Shown: positions 12,331-34,027 of the stretch, one piece after another
Position numbering within the stretch: the stretch's first letter is position 1
How the letters are laid out: each line of letters opens with the position of its first letter
DNA from: Brachyhypopomus gauderio
Taxonomy: Eukaryota > Chordata > Actinopteri > Gymnotiformes > Hypopomidae
Direction of reading: 5' to 3'
Assembly: GCF_052324685.1 (NCBI RefSeq)
Contig: NC_135220.1
Location: 3,276,216 to 3,340,215, forward strand
DNA length: 64,000 nucleotides
Translations under genes and position numbers: made by a program
Notes under the pieces: generated by a model
The model's database searches: none
What the model was told of the DNA's origin: nothing
Seen by the model: the letters and a program-made list of their open reading frames with translations, nothing else

Positions 12331-14859
12331 AACCACATGCCATTCAACACCCCAATACACCCCCAATCCTTCCATATCTGTTAAACCACATTTTTTGCAT
12401 AGTGTATTTATACTTAATAGTCTTGTTCCTGTGTTAATTAAAGAAAGAGTCTTAAAGAAAAGGCATCACCTGAAGTTGATGCAATTGCAATTTAATTGGG
12501 CTTGCACAACGACAACGTTCTTGAATTAAAGGTTTATATACAGCAGTTTGTGTTTCATATTGCTGCAGCAAACAGAACATTTTGGCTCAGAGGAACTCAA
12601 AGGGTTTTTTTCTTTCCCTCACACCTGCACATCATAAGAACTATCAGGATCACAACTCAGCTGGCGGTGTCTTCTCACTGACTGCGGTCTCAGGCCCAAG
12701 AGTATCATGGTGTTTGCCCTGAGGTCTGACCACTGCTCCTCACTCTGATCCCTGCAGATGAAGACCCACCCCTGAAGCGCTTCACATCAGAGATAAAGCC
12801 TGGACTCGGTATTTGAAGGGACACTTCATTTAAAAAATGGTCAAGATTGCTAAGCAATTGCAAAATTGACTCAGTTGGACTCAGTAAGCAACCTGCAATT
12901 GTGACAAGTCTCTGAGCATCAGGTATTACTTATCTTAGCTTCTTGTTAGTGGCATCAGATGTGGCTGCCAGAAGTATAGTTGCCATAACTGTCTGTCTAA
13001 AAGCTTTGCTGCAAGTTTTATTGAGAGATGAAAGAGCTGTGGGGCCAAATGAACACAGCTGGGGGGTTGAGGGTTTAAGCAGAGTGATACTCCATAATAT
13101 TTGTCCTGAATATCTACTGTATCAAACTGCTTTCAACTTTTGCATGCTTTCCAGCAAACCTGGTATTATCAAGCCCAATACAGAAATCTTCCTTACAGCT
13201 CTAGCTCAAGACAAGCTAGAGTAGACTGGATGGCTTCAGCACCCTGGATAGCTCCCATGCAAGTCAATAAGCTGAACAACATGTAGGCAGCACACACATC
13301 ACCACCCAAAATCACAGTTCAATGAATTAGATAAACACATACATATATACATATATACATACATACATATGTACATACATACATACATATATGCACAGGA
13401 CATGTTGCAAGAGATGATGCTCAGCCAGGCCAACAGCACAGCACAAATAACACTAGATACTTGCATTTTTAAGGACATAGTTCCTAAACGTCTTCTTTAA
13501 TGTGTGATTAATGTCACTGGGGTTTCTTGGAACAGTAACAATGCATAACTATTCACTCCCACCCTCCCTATGGTCATACTGTGATAATCACAGCAGCTGA
13601 AGAAAAAAAAATCTTTAAAACGTTACATTTAGCTGATAGAACCCCTCGATTATCCTGATGTTTGTGTTTCTATATTGCAGTCAGATTAAACGGGGGATAT
13701 CACTTTTACTCCCAGATCAAAATCAATGACTAAGTAGCTTTAAATGAGCCCGTCCATACATTATTCAAGCTCCGTTTTTAAGAACCATAACCGCTTTAGC
13801 ACATCCACATGGTCTCTGAAGACACATGATACTTGATTTTATCAGGCCGATAGTGGAAAGAACTATTCAATATCAACAACAGGATCTATACTATGTATAT
13901 CTTATATAAATGGCTCCTTTGTTTTTATGGATCAGCTAATAAATATGGTATATTGTTTATATGTAATAATAAAATCTTACATGATTGAGTGAATGTCCAA
14001 TGCAGGATCCTTACTCCCCATAACGTGAAGAATGTTTATTGTTTCGCAAAATCATCCGAGACTGCGAGATAAGCGATGACTGACGTGTGTATGACAAACT
14101 GTTACATAACTTAACTAGAACGTCCTCGCTAGCATTCAGTATTCAACACGTCAGAGTAAAATACCGTAGAGCAAGCATTCACGGGCGGTTAACGGTGTCC
14201 AAACGTCCTGACATTTCTCTCTCCATCGGTCTCTCGCATTCATTTGTTTGTTTATCCTTTTGTGGTACCCATTTAAGGCTACACGTCAGCCTCCTCTCTT
14301 GGGTATGCTATTCGATTAAAGGTGACGTTCAAAGACATTTCGTGGGATACTTTATTTGCACCTAAATATTTCATTCTATAAATAGTCAGGCTTCAAAATA
14401 AGGTATTATATGTGACCAGCTCGGACTTCCCTTTACTAAAAGCCTTATCATGTAAACAACTCAGGCGTGATCTCTTACGGTTTTGAATTTTCAATGTTAT
14501 TATGTTCGTCAATTACAGATATTTAGAGAAAAGAACGGAAGCACGCGTTTATAGTGTTACTCTGGAAAACTTCTATTTATCTCACTGAGCATTTCGCCCT
14601 AATCAAAACAGATCTTCCAAAACAAGCGAAGCTGAATCAATCTGCTTCTCATAATTTACTGAACGTTACACTGACTTTTGACAATGTAGTGCAGACTGCC
14701 ACAAACACGCAAAGGAGCTGAAGCAAACGACAAGCTCGAGCGAGGACCTATGTCGCACCAAGTGAAATATATTGCATCGAGCAAACACAACCGCGGCAAT
14801 AGCTTATTCATTAAAGACTATAAGGTGAAAACATTTCCTACCAAAATGACGTGTCACCG
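12331..14859. other. Intergenic; short (CATA)n at about 13336-13395
   Basis: No exon with a recognisable product. The (CATA)n/(TATA) tract is imperfect. From about 14000 the sequence becomes less AT-rich towards the CpG-rich block beyond. Confidence 0.45.
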
Positions 14860-15055
14860 CTCTGCAGTAAGACGTACGCGGTTCCTCCGTTGCAAAGACA
14901 GAAGGTGACCTCGCGCTTGTGTGTGGTTCTCCGCATCCGCGAGATCACGATGTACGCAGCGAGGGGGAGTTGCGTCCGCTCACGCGCTCAAGCGATGGGG
15001 GATGGTCCGCCTGTTTGTGGTGATCTTCAGGGGACCACCATGAATGATGCAGTAT
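14845..15055. promoter_or_regulatory. Possible CpG-rich promoter or first exon of an unseen gene
   Basis: CpG dinucleotides are conspicuously frequent here (CGCGCTTG, CCGCATCCGCGAG, CTCACGCGCTC) against a CpG-poor background. On the minus strand a candidate 5' splice site, TTTTG|GTAGGAAATG, lies at the left edge, which would suit a non-coding first exon of a gene running leftwards. No matching coding exon was found in 1-14.8 kb. A TGACGTGTCA element, CRE-like, lies at about 14847. This is weak evidence from composition. Confidence 0.3.
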
Positions 15056-16099
15056 TTCCCAAGCATCAAAGGCAAGAAATTATAAATATTGCAGGAAACG
15101 TGTTTTCTTATTTTTAATTTCTAATATATACAACGCAACATTTAATTATGTGTAGTTATAACATGCTTTTCAATGTAACCGAAAGGTAAATATCATAGTA
15201 GACCATATTTGTGTGCCTATAAATAATTCATATTTAATGTACTTTCAAATAGAACTCACAATTTATCTTTATTGTGTATTTACAAATAAACAATTCTTGA
15301 CAAATTCCATGTACAATTGAACGTACACTCCACGAGCGCTGGACAGTTAAGCAAATAATTATGCAACACAGGAAATAAAGCCGTGTCCTCCATTATTTAT
15401 ATGGAGAGGACCAGAAAAGACACGTCTACAATTTAGTGATGTAGCGCACGTTGAAGCTCTGCCATCCTAATGGAAGCTAACTGAGGGCTAACGGAAGCAG
15501 TGAAACAAAACAATGCTAGCACTGGGTTGATTCTGGTTTCATTTAAAATTAGCCTAAAGTTCAGCTCAGATTACAAACCGCTTGACTTCAGTGTTTGTAA
15601 ACAGATATTTTAAATGCATGAAATCCTTTCATTTTGTATTTAATATCATTTGGTATTGAACCTATACATAAGCCTAGGGAGTAACATGTCAAAGAACGTC
15701 CAACAATGCACTTTTCTTTGTTGTTATAAAATGGCATTAATGTTGTGCAGGCAACTGATGTGCTACGGTAAAGACTTTGCTGCTTTGCAATTATTCTAAT
15801 AGTTACTCTGTTCCCATGTTCCCTGTACCACCTGTATAGGTATAAGGGTTTGAGAGACTTAATGCTGTGTGATACTTGAGAAGTTGATGCTGTCATCCAG
15901 CTGTGTCATGGCATCACTCTATTTGACTGGAAAGCAATGTCTCAGTGAGCCCTCATGCCTGTGGTCACCTCTGAACCCCTCCCTTTAGTTATGCTGCTAT
16001 AGATTAGCCTGCCGGAGCCACATGCTCATCACTGGCACGTGAGCTATGTACATTTAAATCAATGGTGGTTTAAATTCATGTCCACTCAGTCTGTATTGT
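15056..16099. other. Intergenic, no feature recognised
   Basis: AT-rich, no recognised exon or repeat. Confidence 0.5.
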
Positions 16100-16562
16100 A
16101 TATTCTTGCATGCCTCCACCCAAGACGATTGGATACAGGCACTTGCAGGCACCTGGGGGATGGTCTGGCTTGCCGGTGGATGTGCTGATGCCGGGGTTGG
16201 ATGAGCCGTTGCCACGAGGGGTCGTGCTGATGCTGGCCCACCTGAGGCCCACCGCCTGCACCGAGGGGACTGAGGCTGCTTGGCCGGGGAACAGGAGCCT
16301 TGACTGTTGCTGTGAAACCACCCTGCGACCACGGACTTGTGTTAACGGGCCGCCGAATGGAGGATGGGTTCCCTTTTGAGTCTTGGTCCTCCCGAGGTTT
16401 CTTCCTAATTCCCACCATCATAGGGAGTTTTTCCTCGCCACTGTCGCCTTTGGCTTGCTCATTAGGGTTCTGGACCCATACGATTGTAAAGCTGCTTTGT
16501 GACAACGTGTGTTGTGAAAAGCGCTATATAAATAAATTTGACGTTGACTTTGACTTTGATAC
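16100..16562 (+). mobile_element. Non-LTR retroelement 3' end with TTTGAC tail
   Basis: Ends with GTAAAGCTGCTTTGTGACAA, AGCGCTATATAAATAAA and an imperfect TTTGACGTTGACTTTGACTTT tail. This is the familiar 3' terminus of CR1/L2-type retroelements and their SINEs in teleosts. The upstream part (from about 16340) has the GGTTTCTTCCTAATTCCC and GGGAGTTTTTCCTCGCCACT blocks that usually precede that tail. How far left the element reaches is uncertain; 16100-16330 is G+C-richer and may be part of it. Frames within are broken. Confidence 0.75.
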
Positions 16563-16742
16563 AACAGAACCCCAGTTGCACCGAGACAAGGCCAAAGCAA
16601 GCCTGATGCTTGCTTACAGTGTTTGGTGTATTGTGGCAGAATCTGCTCTGGCCAGGTGAGTTTGGGGTTGTTTTCTAGTGTTTGAATGCACTGAAGAGCA
16701 AAGCCATTCTTTCTGCCCCCATAGCAGTCAATCACCACACAA

Positions 16743-16960
16743 TCACCAGCAGGCTGACATGGTTATGCAAAACAAGTCGTTAATCATCTATTAGAAGGAT
16801 ACATTTGTTTCCGCCCGATGGAGCACGTAGGTCTCAGTGGGACCGATGTGTGTCTTGGACCTGCTTTGCATCTTTTCTCTGAACTCTTGCTGCATTTCCT
16901 CGTGTCTTCAGTCTCATGGCACTGACTCAGGTCAATGTGTGATTAGTGCCATTAGATATA
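16743..16960 (+). repeat. Duplicated segment, copy A
   Basis: Shares the order TCACCAGCAGG, ATGCAAAACAAGTC, TTAATCAT, GAAGCACGTAG-like, TCTTCAGTCTCATGGCACTG and CATTAGATATA with 18078-18271 on the same strand. It carries about 25 extra bases (near TTTTCTCTGAACTCTTGC, about 16873-16897) that are missing from copy B. Confidence 0.85.
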
Positions 16961-18077
16961 CCATTTACCATTGCAAATAAGTCACACAATCTCAGTATGA
17001 GGGGCTCCACACAAGGGGTGATACTCATTAGCTCTGGGACTGTTTGCAATGCTAAAAAATAAAATAACCAAACTTAACTCAAACTCAACTCAAATCACCC
17101 AAATGACCAATGTCTGCTGTTGATTGGAGGAAGCCAATACTCTCACCACTTAGGCCTGTAGTCTTACACTACAACCTGTATTTTAACCAACACCCAAAAT
17201 CTGGAATAGATGTTTTGAGTATCTGTACAAAAGTGCACAACATAAATGTAAGTGTGCTAGCTGTCTGATTAGCATTGCTTGGTTACCATGGTTCTGCTTG
17301 GTTACCATGGTTTCATTTGGTTCCATGCATGGGCTTTACGCCTCACATCATCACCACGACAGAATGTAGATGCACTGAGCAGATTATCATGCCCACATCC
17401 TGGGCATCTCAGCAATGCTGTTTGTTTGTTTGCTCACTGCAGTCTTTGGTCTAGTTTCTCATTCTGCTCATTTTCAGTTCATACCTTCAAGGAAATCTTA
17501 GCCACAGTTTAGCCAGCAGCTCCTTTCTGCTGCTTCATAACAGCAGTTGCTTTTTATAGACTTTCTTATTCACCAGGTGGAGAAAGGGTGGCGTGTCAGC
17601 AAGAAGAAGAACTGAACTTCCACCGAGAGCCATGAGTTCAAGGCCAGAGCCTTAGAGATGTCTGTTCCATTGAGAGGCTTTGGATTCTGAAGTTATTTGG
17701 ACCCACATATTTGCCCAAATGACATATTACTGCACAAATAGCTATTAAACGTGCAAAATAATCTAGCTGACCTGATCTGGTCTTCTTGCCCTTGGGTGCT
17801 GACGTGCTCTTTTACTGCTCTACATTAGAAACACATTTAACACGAGAGCCAGGCACATTCCTGTAGGTCTTATACGATAGTACATGTGCACACTGAACAA
17901 ACACTCATAAGAGAGTATCAGTGGACTTTGAAAGGCTGTGCTCTTATTTATTATTGCTCTCTACAGCGAGACCTCTCTTCAAAGCTCACTGATCAAAAAC
18001 AAGGTTTGACTTCGGGACAAGAGGTCTTGTTCCTGCCGAGCTCAGACCAGACCGATCCGGTTGAATCAGGTTGTAGT
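16961..18077. other. Intergenic between duplicated segments
   Basis: No gene seen. A 15-bp direct repeat TTGGTTACCATGGTT occurs twice at about 17279-17312. Confidence 0.5.
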
Positions 18078-18271
18078 TCACCAGCAGGTTGACATGGCTA
18101 TGCAAAACAAGTCATTAATCATCGATTAGAAATAAACATTTGTTTTCGCACAATGAAGCACGTAGATCTCAGTGGGAGTGATGTGTGTCGTGGACCTGCT
18201 TCATTTCCTTGTGTCTTCAGTCTCATGGCACTGACTCAGGTCATTGTACGATTAGTTGTGTCATTAGATAT
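18078..18271 (+). repeat. Duplicated segment, copy B
   Basis: Diverged direct copy of 16743-16960, about 1.3 kb downstream, with one internal deletion and about 15-20% substitutions by eye. Neither copy has a recognisable coding frame, so this could be either a local duplication or two copies of an unnamed dispersed repeat. Confidence 0.85.
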
Positions 18272-18765
18272 ATTGCGTGCAGTGCTTGTGTTTTCATCAT
18301 GACAAGCATTGGGACTTTTATGACTTCTTTTGTACCTGTTACATCTTTATTTAGGGAAAAAATGACAAGGCTCAGGAGGCACCGGACAAAGACTAGTGGG
18401 ACACATCTTGGTGCGCCCTTGTGCTGGTGATGATGAGGTGATGACATTTGTCCTTGTCATTGCTTCATGAAATTATATATATATATACACCGGTATACTG
18501 TAACATGACCTACTGTCCTGATATCAAAGGGGCTTAGAGTGAATTGTGGGATGAGAAATGAGGGGGAGAAAGAGGGAATCTATTTTATCTTTTTTCATGT
18601 TGTGTATAATACATTTTATTATGTTATTTTTGTTGATGTTTTGCATCACACATTTGCTGTTTCTGGCCCGTTCTGCTGTTATGGGCTCTATTTCACTGCA
18701 TCAAGCAGCCCAGCACAATGACTTCAGGCCAAGCAGTGTGCTAAAGGAGCAGGTGTAACCCCACA

Positions 18766-18828
18766 AACTCACCCATAATCCCAGGAACTCACCTTTAATC
18801 CCAGGAACTCACCCATAATCCCAGGAGA
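18766..18828. repeat. 20-bp tandem repeat, 3 copies
   Basis: Unit AACTCACCCATAATCCCAGG, the middle copy with a CCTTTAATCCC variant. Confidence 0.85.
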
Positions 18829-21800
18829 TTTACGCTAGCATGTGTAATTTCAGTAATATCAAGCTAATCAGCTTCCAAGTTCTCTGCAGCTCTCGTCACG
18901 CAGACTGTTCCATTAGTTAGGAAGACTTTCTATGGGCTGCTTACATGCTTCTTCTAACAGGTTAGCAGTGACAGGTCACTCGTGTACACGGGAAGCAGAT
19001 TTCTTATAGTCAGGTGATTCTACAGCCATGGTAAACTGGTCGTTTGCAAGGGGGTTTATTCTTGATGCCGCTGGATGTTATGGGCCAGAGTGGGTTTGTT
19101 GAATCTGAGTACATCTGAATGAAACTAACGACATGCAGGCACTAGTGAACCATATGAATGGGAATATCCATGTCACTTTAAAGACACTGTATTCAGTGCC
19201 TTTGATTGTTTATATTTCATCTGTTAAATATATTTCATAGCTTATATTCATGTATAGGCCTATGCTAACATTATTATTACTTAACTTATATGCTAAAATG
19301 AAAAAAAAAACAGAATGCAAACACTACAAAAACCCTCTTTATAACCTCACAAAATAATTATATAATGAATATATTAGTTATATAATTAGCATATACACTA
19401 ATTAGCTCGTAACTGCGCTTCAGATTCTTCTTTGTTAATTGGAGGGCACAATGGCGCCACTCACTGGTGACAAAGAGTTTGTGTCTGTTTTGAACCTTAT
19501 GATCCATGTTCATGATTTGCTCCCATATGCTGATTTTGCAGTTAGAGCTATGGAAATCAAAATAAGGTAAAAAAAAAAAAAAAACCCTTCAAAGGACATC
19601 TTGTCATCACAAGCATGAGACCAGTCCTCCCTCTATCTGTTCCCAGCCATATGTGAAATATCACCATATAAATGGAAACCTGTCAACATCTTACAACAAA
19701 GGGACCGTGACTTATACAGTGTAGCCCCATACAGTATAGTGCTAAATTTGAGATATCTTTATGATGTTATTAATATATATACAGTCCACAGGAGCATCCC
19801 ACACAAATTAATATAATCAGTGATTTCTTGCTGTGACATCAGTCAGCAGGAGTTGTAACGGACGTGTGTCCGTCTCTGCTGCGCTCAGTGAGAGCTTTGG
19901 CTCCGTGCACATAATGAAACTTTAAACCTCACGTGGTGGAACAGGAACCCACCTTAATGTCAGAACCAACTCTACACTTCCCTGGGGTTAATGTTCGGTT
20001 CTGACATCTGTCACATCTGTCCTTGCTTGTAGGCAAGGAAACTATGTAAGAGTGATATTTGCAGGTTAACACATCCACTTTAATTGTGTGAGTAGTTACT
20101 TGCTCAAATTTTATTATTATTAAAAGTAAGACTATACAGTATATAATGTGGGTGAATTTGCATATGCATACTGAACACCAGAGTGATATCAATAATGATT
20201 TAATTATTACAGATCACACAATTGTCTGGGCTAGTCTACTGAAATGTTGTGATGGTCATGAGCAATGATTGAACGTTTCCAAAAGTATGTTATTAAAAAT
20301 TTTGAAATATTCACTAATTGAAGTATCAAGCATCAAGCCACAAGGTGTATTTGTGACAGTCGAGGTTGTTTAACGCTGCTCAGAATGCTCTTTGCATTTG
20401 TTTTTTATAATTAGAGGCCAGTGTGACTCGTGACTAATACTTGCTAACAATAACTTCACCAGCACTGTTACAGTCTTTCATGGGCCTTTATTGTTCCACA
20501 TGTTTTAATTCATACATCTGGTTTATTTCATTTGTTTAGCAGGACATTAGGTACTGTTTTACACACTAGTTTTCAAACAAGGCCTGTGAGCCCGTCTGCT
20601 CCTCTGTCGTACGTTAGCTCAGTTAAAAGATTGTGTCACTGTTGATTTTTCTGCATGTTTTTCTAAACCAAAGAATGTGGCACAAAATGAAATATAAAGC
20701 AATCTTGCTTTTAAATTAAATAAATAGAAATCAATGGGTTATGTAGAAACAAAGGTAAGCATGAAACACAAATACCAAATGCAGCTTTTATGACAAAAAA
20801 AAAACTTTAGTTTCCAGTTGTTTGAGTTTCTAGGCACAGACATTTATCACACAATTACACTGCCATTCTTTCATAGGAAAACACAGACCAAGACCCTTAC
20901 AATGCATTACAAAGAGGCTTCATTCAGATGTGTGCATGTGTGTGTGAGTGTGTGTGTGTGTGTGTGTGTGTAAGATATGCTTAGGTTTAGGAAGGCTCAA
21001 AGAGGTGCTCTTTAGCAGAATGGTGGAGTTTTAAGGCAAAGATAGGAGCAGACTAACAGATCAGACACCCCGTGGTGCCCTGTGGAATGTATCGATCTGT
21101 ACCAGAGCAATGCTGAGCCGTCCTCAAACACAACCGTTACATCTCCATCTCACGTCCACCGCCACACGACACTCTGCACAATGGGGCTGGACGCATGTTA
21201 ACAATAGCTCTATTAGCCATTAACAGCATGGCGGGTTAGGGTGAGAGGGAGACGCCTAGTCTCACCTTAAGGTCGGTTTGGAGCTCTGCTGCAGTGTTGC
21301 AATAGCACAACAATCATTACAGAATGAGATCTTTTTTTTCAAGGGATCAATGTGGGGATTATTAGCAACATTTTACTCGTACACGTTAACCGTTACTCCT
21401 TACAAACTCATGATGGGTAAAACAACACCACAGTTACTTTAATATTGCACAGGTACCATCTGTAGTTCATCATTCCTTTCGGATGATTCCAGAACTGTAA
21501 CTAAAATGAGGACACGCGGCTTCCAGACAACATGGACAGACAGAGCGGATCCATCTCGAACAATCAGTGATCACAGAAGAGTTTGAAGCGTAACAGAACT
21601 TCAGATCCAAGTCAACCATCTGTTCTAATTGGCAACTAAATGTAAAACCCTCACTCATTTTCACAGTTTAAGTTCAAGGTTTTGAACATGGCAGTCAAAG
21701 CAACCACATCACAACACAGACATCCACAGTCCTTCCACTCTGCAGAGGAACTCAAATGAAATGCCCCTCCATGCCTCTTCTATCTTCACTTATTCACCTT

Positions 21801-22400
21801 TCCTCTTCCTTCCGTTCTGCCTTAGAGCCTCGCACACACTCACTCACACTCACTCACACTCCCTCACACTCACTCACACTCACTCACACTCACTGCTATC
21901 TACTTTCACCAGGCTTCTGCTGGTCTCTTGAAGTCAAGGTCAAGTCTAATAAACCGTAATGTGGCCTCCCAAACCACTGCTGGTCTCTTAAAGGCAAAGT
22001 CATGTTTCATAAACTGCTAATGTGGCCATAGAAAACTCTCCTCGTTTGCACATCACATCTTTCTGGAGAAACCGTCACTGGCTGGTGACACTTACAGCAA
22101 AGGGTTCCTGCTTTCACAACGACACAGAGGAGAACCAGAGCCTTGAATGTGGGGGGAGGAGATGTGAAGTCATTAATGGAGACACAGCTCCTTCAGGGTG
22201 TCCAAGTGTTCTAATGTCATTTCACAAAACTAGTTAAGGATGTTTTTCTTCCCTACAAAGATCTGAATCTTTTCATGTTCTGTTTCATAATTAGTTAATA
22301 TAGCCATAAACTGCAGATTAAGTGTATTAGGTTTATAATTCTGTATGGATTGGTATTGAACCAGGTTGAGTAAAACAACGTCCAGTCTTGTAATCTTGTG
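18829..22400. other. Intergenic, no gene recognised
   Basis: Holds a short (TG)n at about 20938-20970 and an imperfect (CACT)n at about 21834-21895. No exon matches a family I know. The right part may include the far 3' UTR of gdi1 (minus strand); TTTATT motifs (AATAAA on the minus strand) occur near 20486, but the true 3' end cannot be fixed from sequence alone. Confidence 0.45.
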
Positions 22401-22412
22401 CTATGAAAAGGC

Positions 22413-22414
<2 letters not shown>

Positions 22415-22500
<86 letters not shown>
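22415..22500. repeat. (GT)n microsatellite
   Basis: Dinucleotide tract with one TATG interruption near 22468. Confidence 0.95.
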
Positions 22501-22505
<5 letters not shown>

Positions 22506-22619
22506 ATCTCTGGGGACTTGCTGCAGGTCAAAGTTGTAGGTGCAAGCTCTCCATTTTGCTTGAGCGGCAGTTTAAAAATGTTGGAAAAACCATATACATG
22601 AACCCTGCATTTGTGCACA

Positions 22620-22668
22620 TACACATATCAGGACACGTATCAGGACACGTATCAGGACACGTATCAGG
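22620..22668. repeat. 13-bp tandem repeat, 3-4 copies
   Basis: Unit TATCAGGACACG repeated with one extra base between units. Confidence 0.85.
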
Positions 22669-22846
22669 TCGGCGGTGCACTATGCTCAAACCACAAGGGA
22701 ACTAAATGTGAAAAACACATAACAGCAGAAACTTACAGCTTGGCAAGAGCAGCACGGACAGGCAGAAGACGCAAAAGAGGCTAAAGAGAGAATAAGCATT
22801 TGTGTCTGTGTTCGCACGTGTGGGTGACGGCAGAGCCGGGCAGGCT

Positions 22847-22898
22847 GGGGTCAAGGTGTCTGGGGTCAGGGGTCTGGGGTCAGGGGGTCTGGGGTCAC
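22847..22898 (+). repeat. GGGGTC-rich direct repeats downstream of gdi1
   Basis: Four to five GGGGTC/GGGGTCT blocks with short spacers, giving G-quadruplex potential on the plus strand. The tract lies about 170-220 bp 3' of the gdi1 stop codon, so it would be C-rich in the gdi1 3' UTR. Confidence 0.7.
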
Positions 22899-23065
22899 TA
22901 CAGGTTACGACTACAGGTTCACACTTGCTCCCTTATCCTCCCTCAATCCCCAACTCCACCCATTCTGGAGACGACTCTGTGACTCGTTCCACAGCCTCTG
23001 GCCCTAACCCCGCACGACCTTCCCTGACCCCTGACCTCCCCCGACCCCGCGCACACGGCGTGCCC

Positions 23066-28188
<5,123 letters not shown>

Positions 28189-29452
28189 TATGACTCCCCT
28201 CTTCTAAGGTTGTCCTATTCCTCTGCAAGAGTGTCGCTGGATATTTGACACTTAAGCAATTTCAGTTAATTTCACTTTGTAGTTTTAATCGCGTCGTTTT
28301 TTATGGCTGTCTAATGCAAGCTTTAGGAAAGAAATGCAATTGATACAGGGCGTTATTTCGCACTGTGTCACCGACTCGTCGTCGTGGAACTGTATTCTCC
28401 CAGTACAGATCCTTTCGCGTCGGCAAATAGGCCGCCGCCCTAACTCCCCCCTCCCGCGCGCTTCTTTTTTCCTGCGCTGTGGAGTAGCTCGAGCGATTCT
28501 TGTTTGCTCCGTCTTTGAGGGACCCTGTCAAAACTGAAATATGCATGTTGTAGTGCTGTTTGTGTTATATCAGCATTTTCAACAACAAACTGTCCAATTT
28601 AATTTTCGTTCTTTTTTGTGACCTTGGTCATGTGCCCTTTCGCAATTTACGTCACTTCATTGGTGTGACTGCGATAGCAGTGGTTCTTGTGCAGAAGCTT
28701 GAACTGTAAACTAACGTAATTTTTAGTATTTAGCCTTCTTTGCCAGTGTTCTTTTAAAAACAGTGCCCTCAAGTTTATACACGGAACTACTGCCAAGTGT
28801 AAAAGGTTGCGCATTCCGGTTATCCTTAAGAGACTTAAGTAGCCTGACACCGGTGTCTTTACATTAGCCTCCACGCACCAACATGAAGTCCCGCTATAGG
28901 CAATCTCACGTTCATTAGGCTAACGTGACAAATAGGTTGAGATTTCAGCACCACGGACAGCGAACTCGTCATAATTAGTTAGCATATGTTTTCTGTAAAT
29001 TTAATGAAAATGTCCCTATATGCATACTTCGTGTTATCCCGGGATTTGCCAGTCACTAAAATATAAAACAAGGTGGTAATCAGTCGGCACATGTTCATCT
29101 AAGCATAATTACTTATGGCGGCAATGAAAATTCTTAGTGCCAGGACAAAGCACACGCAGATTTTATGTTTGACCATCACACGTACAGCCTTGAGACAGGG
29201 GTTATTGCTTCCTGCTGTTTGCCGTGCAGTTAATACAGATGACCGATAGAGGGTGCTGTAGTGTTAGTGTAAAGATTAGCTTCGCGTCGATTGGAGTTTG
29301 TAAAACAGTTAAAAGTCCACCTTGAGCAGGTCTTATGTGTAGAAAAGAACACGGGTATGTTGAGGGTGTGTTACGGGGAGGCGTGCCTTGGATTGGAGTT
29401 TCAATGCGCGGGTCGGGAGGGCAAAAAGGGTTCTTTCTCCTAAGAGGAGCGC
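28189..29452. promoter_or_regulatory. Divergent promoter region between gdi1 and slc25a20
   Basis: The two start codons face away from each other, 1264 bp apart. Two G+C-rich, CpG-bearing patches are visible: 28370-28520 next to gdi1 (CGCGTCGGC, GGCCGCCGCCC, CCCGCGCGC) and 29390-29570 next to slc25a20. They suggest two separate core promoters rather than one shared one. No TATA box is evident near either patch. Confidence 0.55.
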
Positions 29453-34027
<4,575 letters not shown>

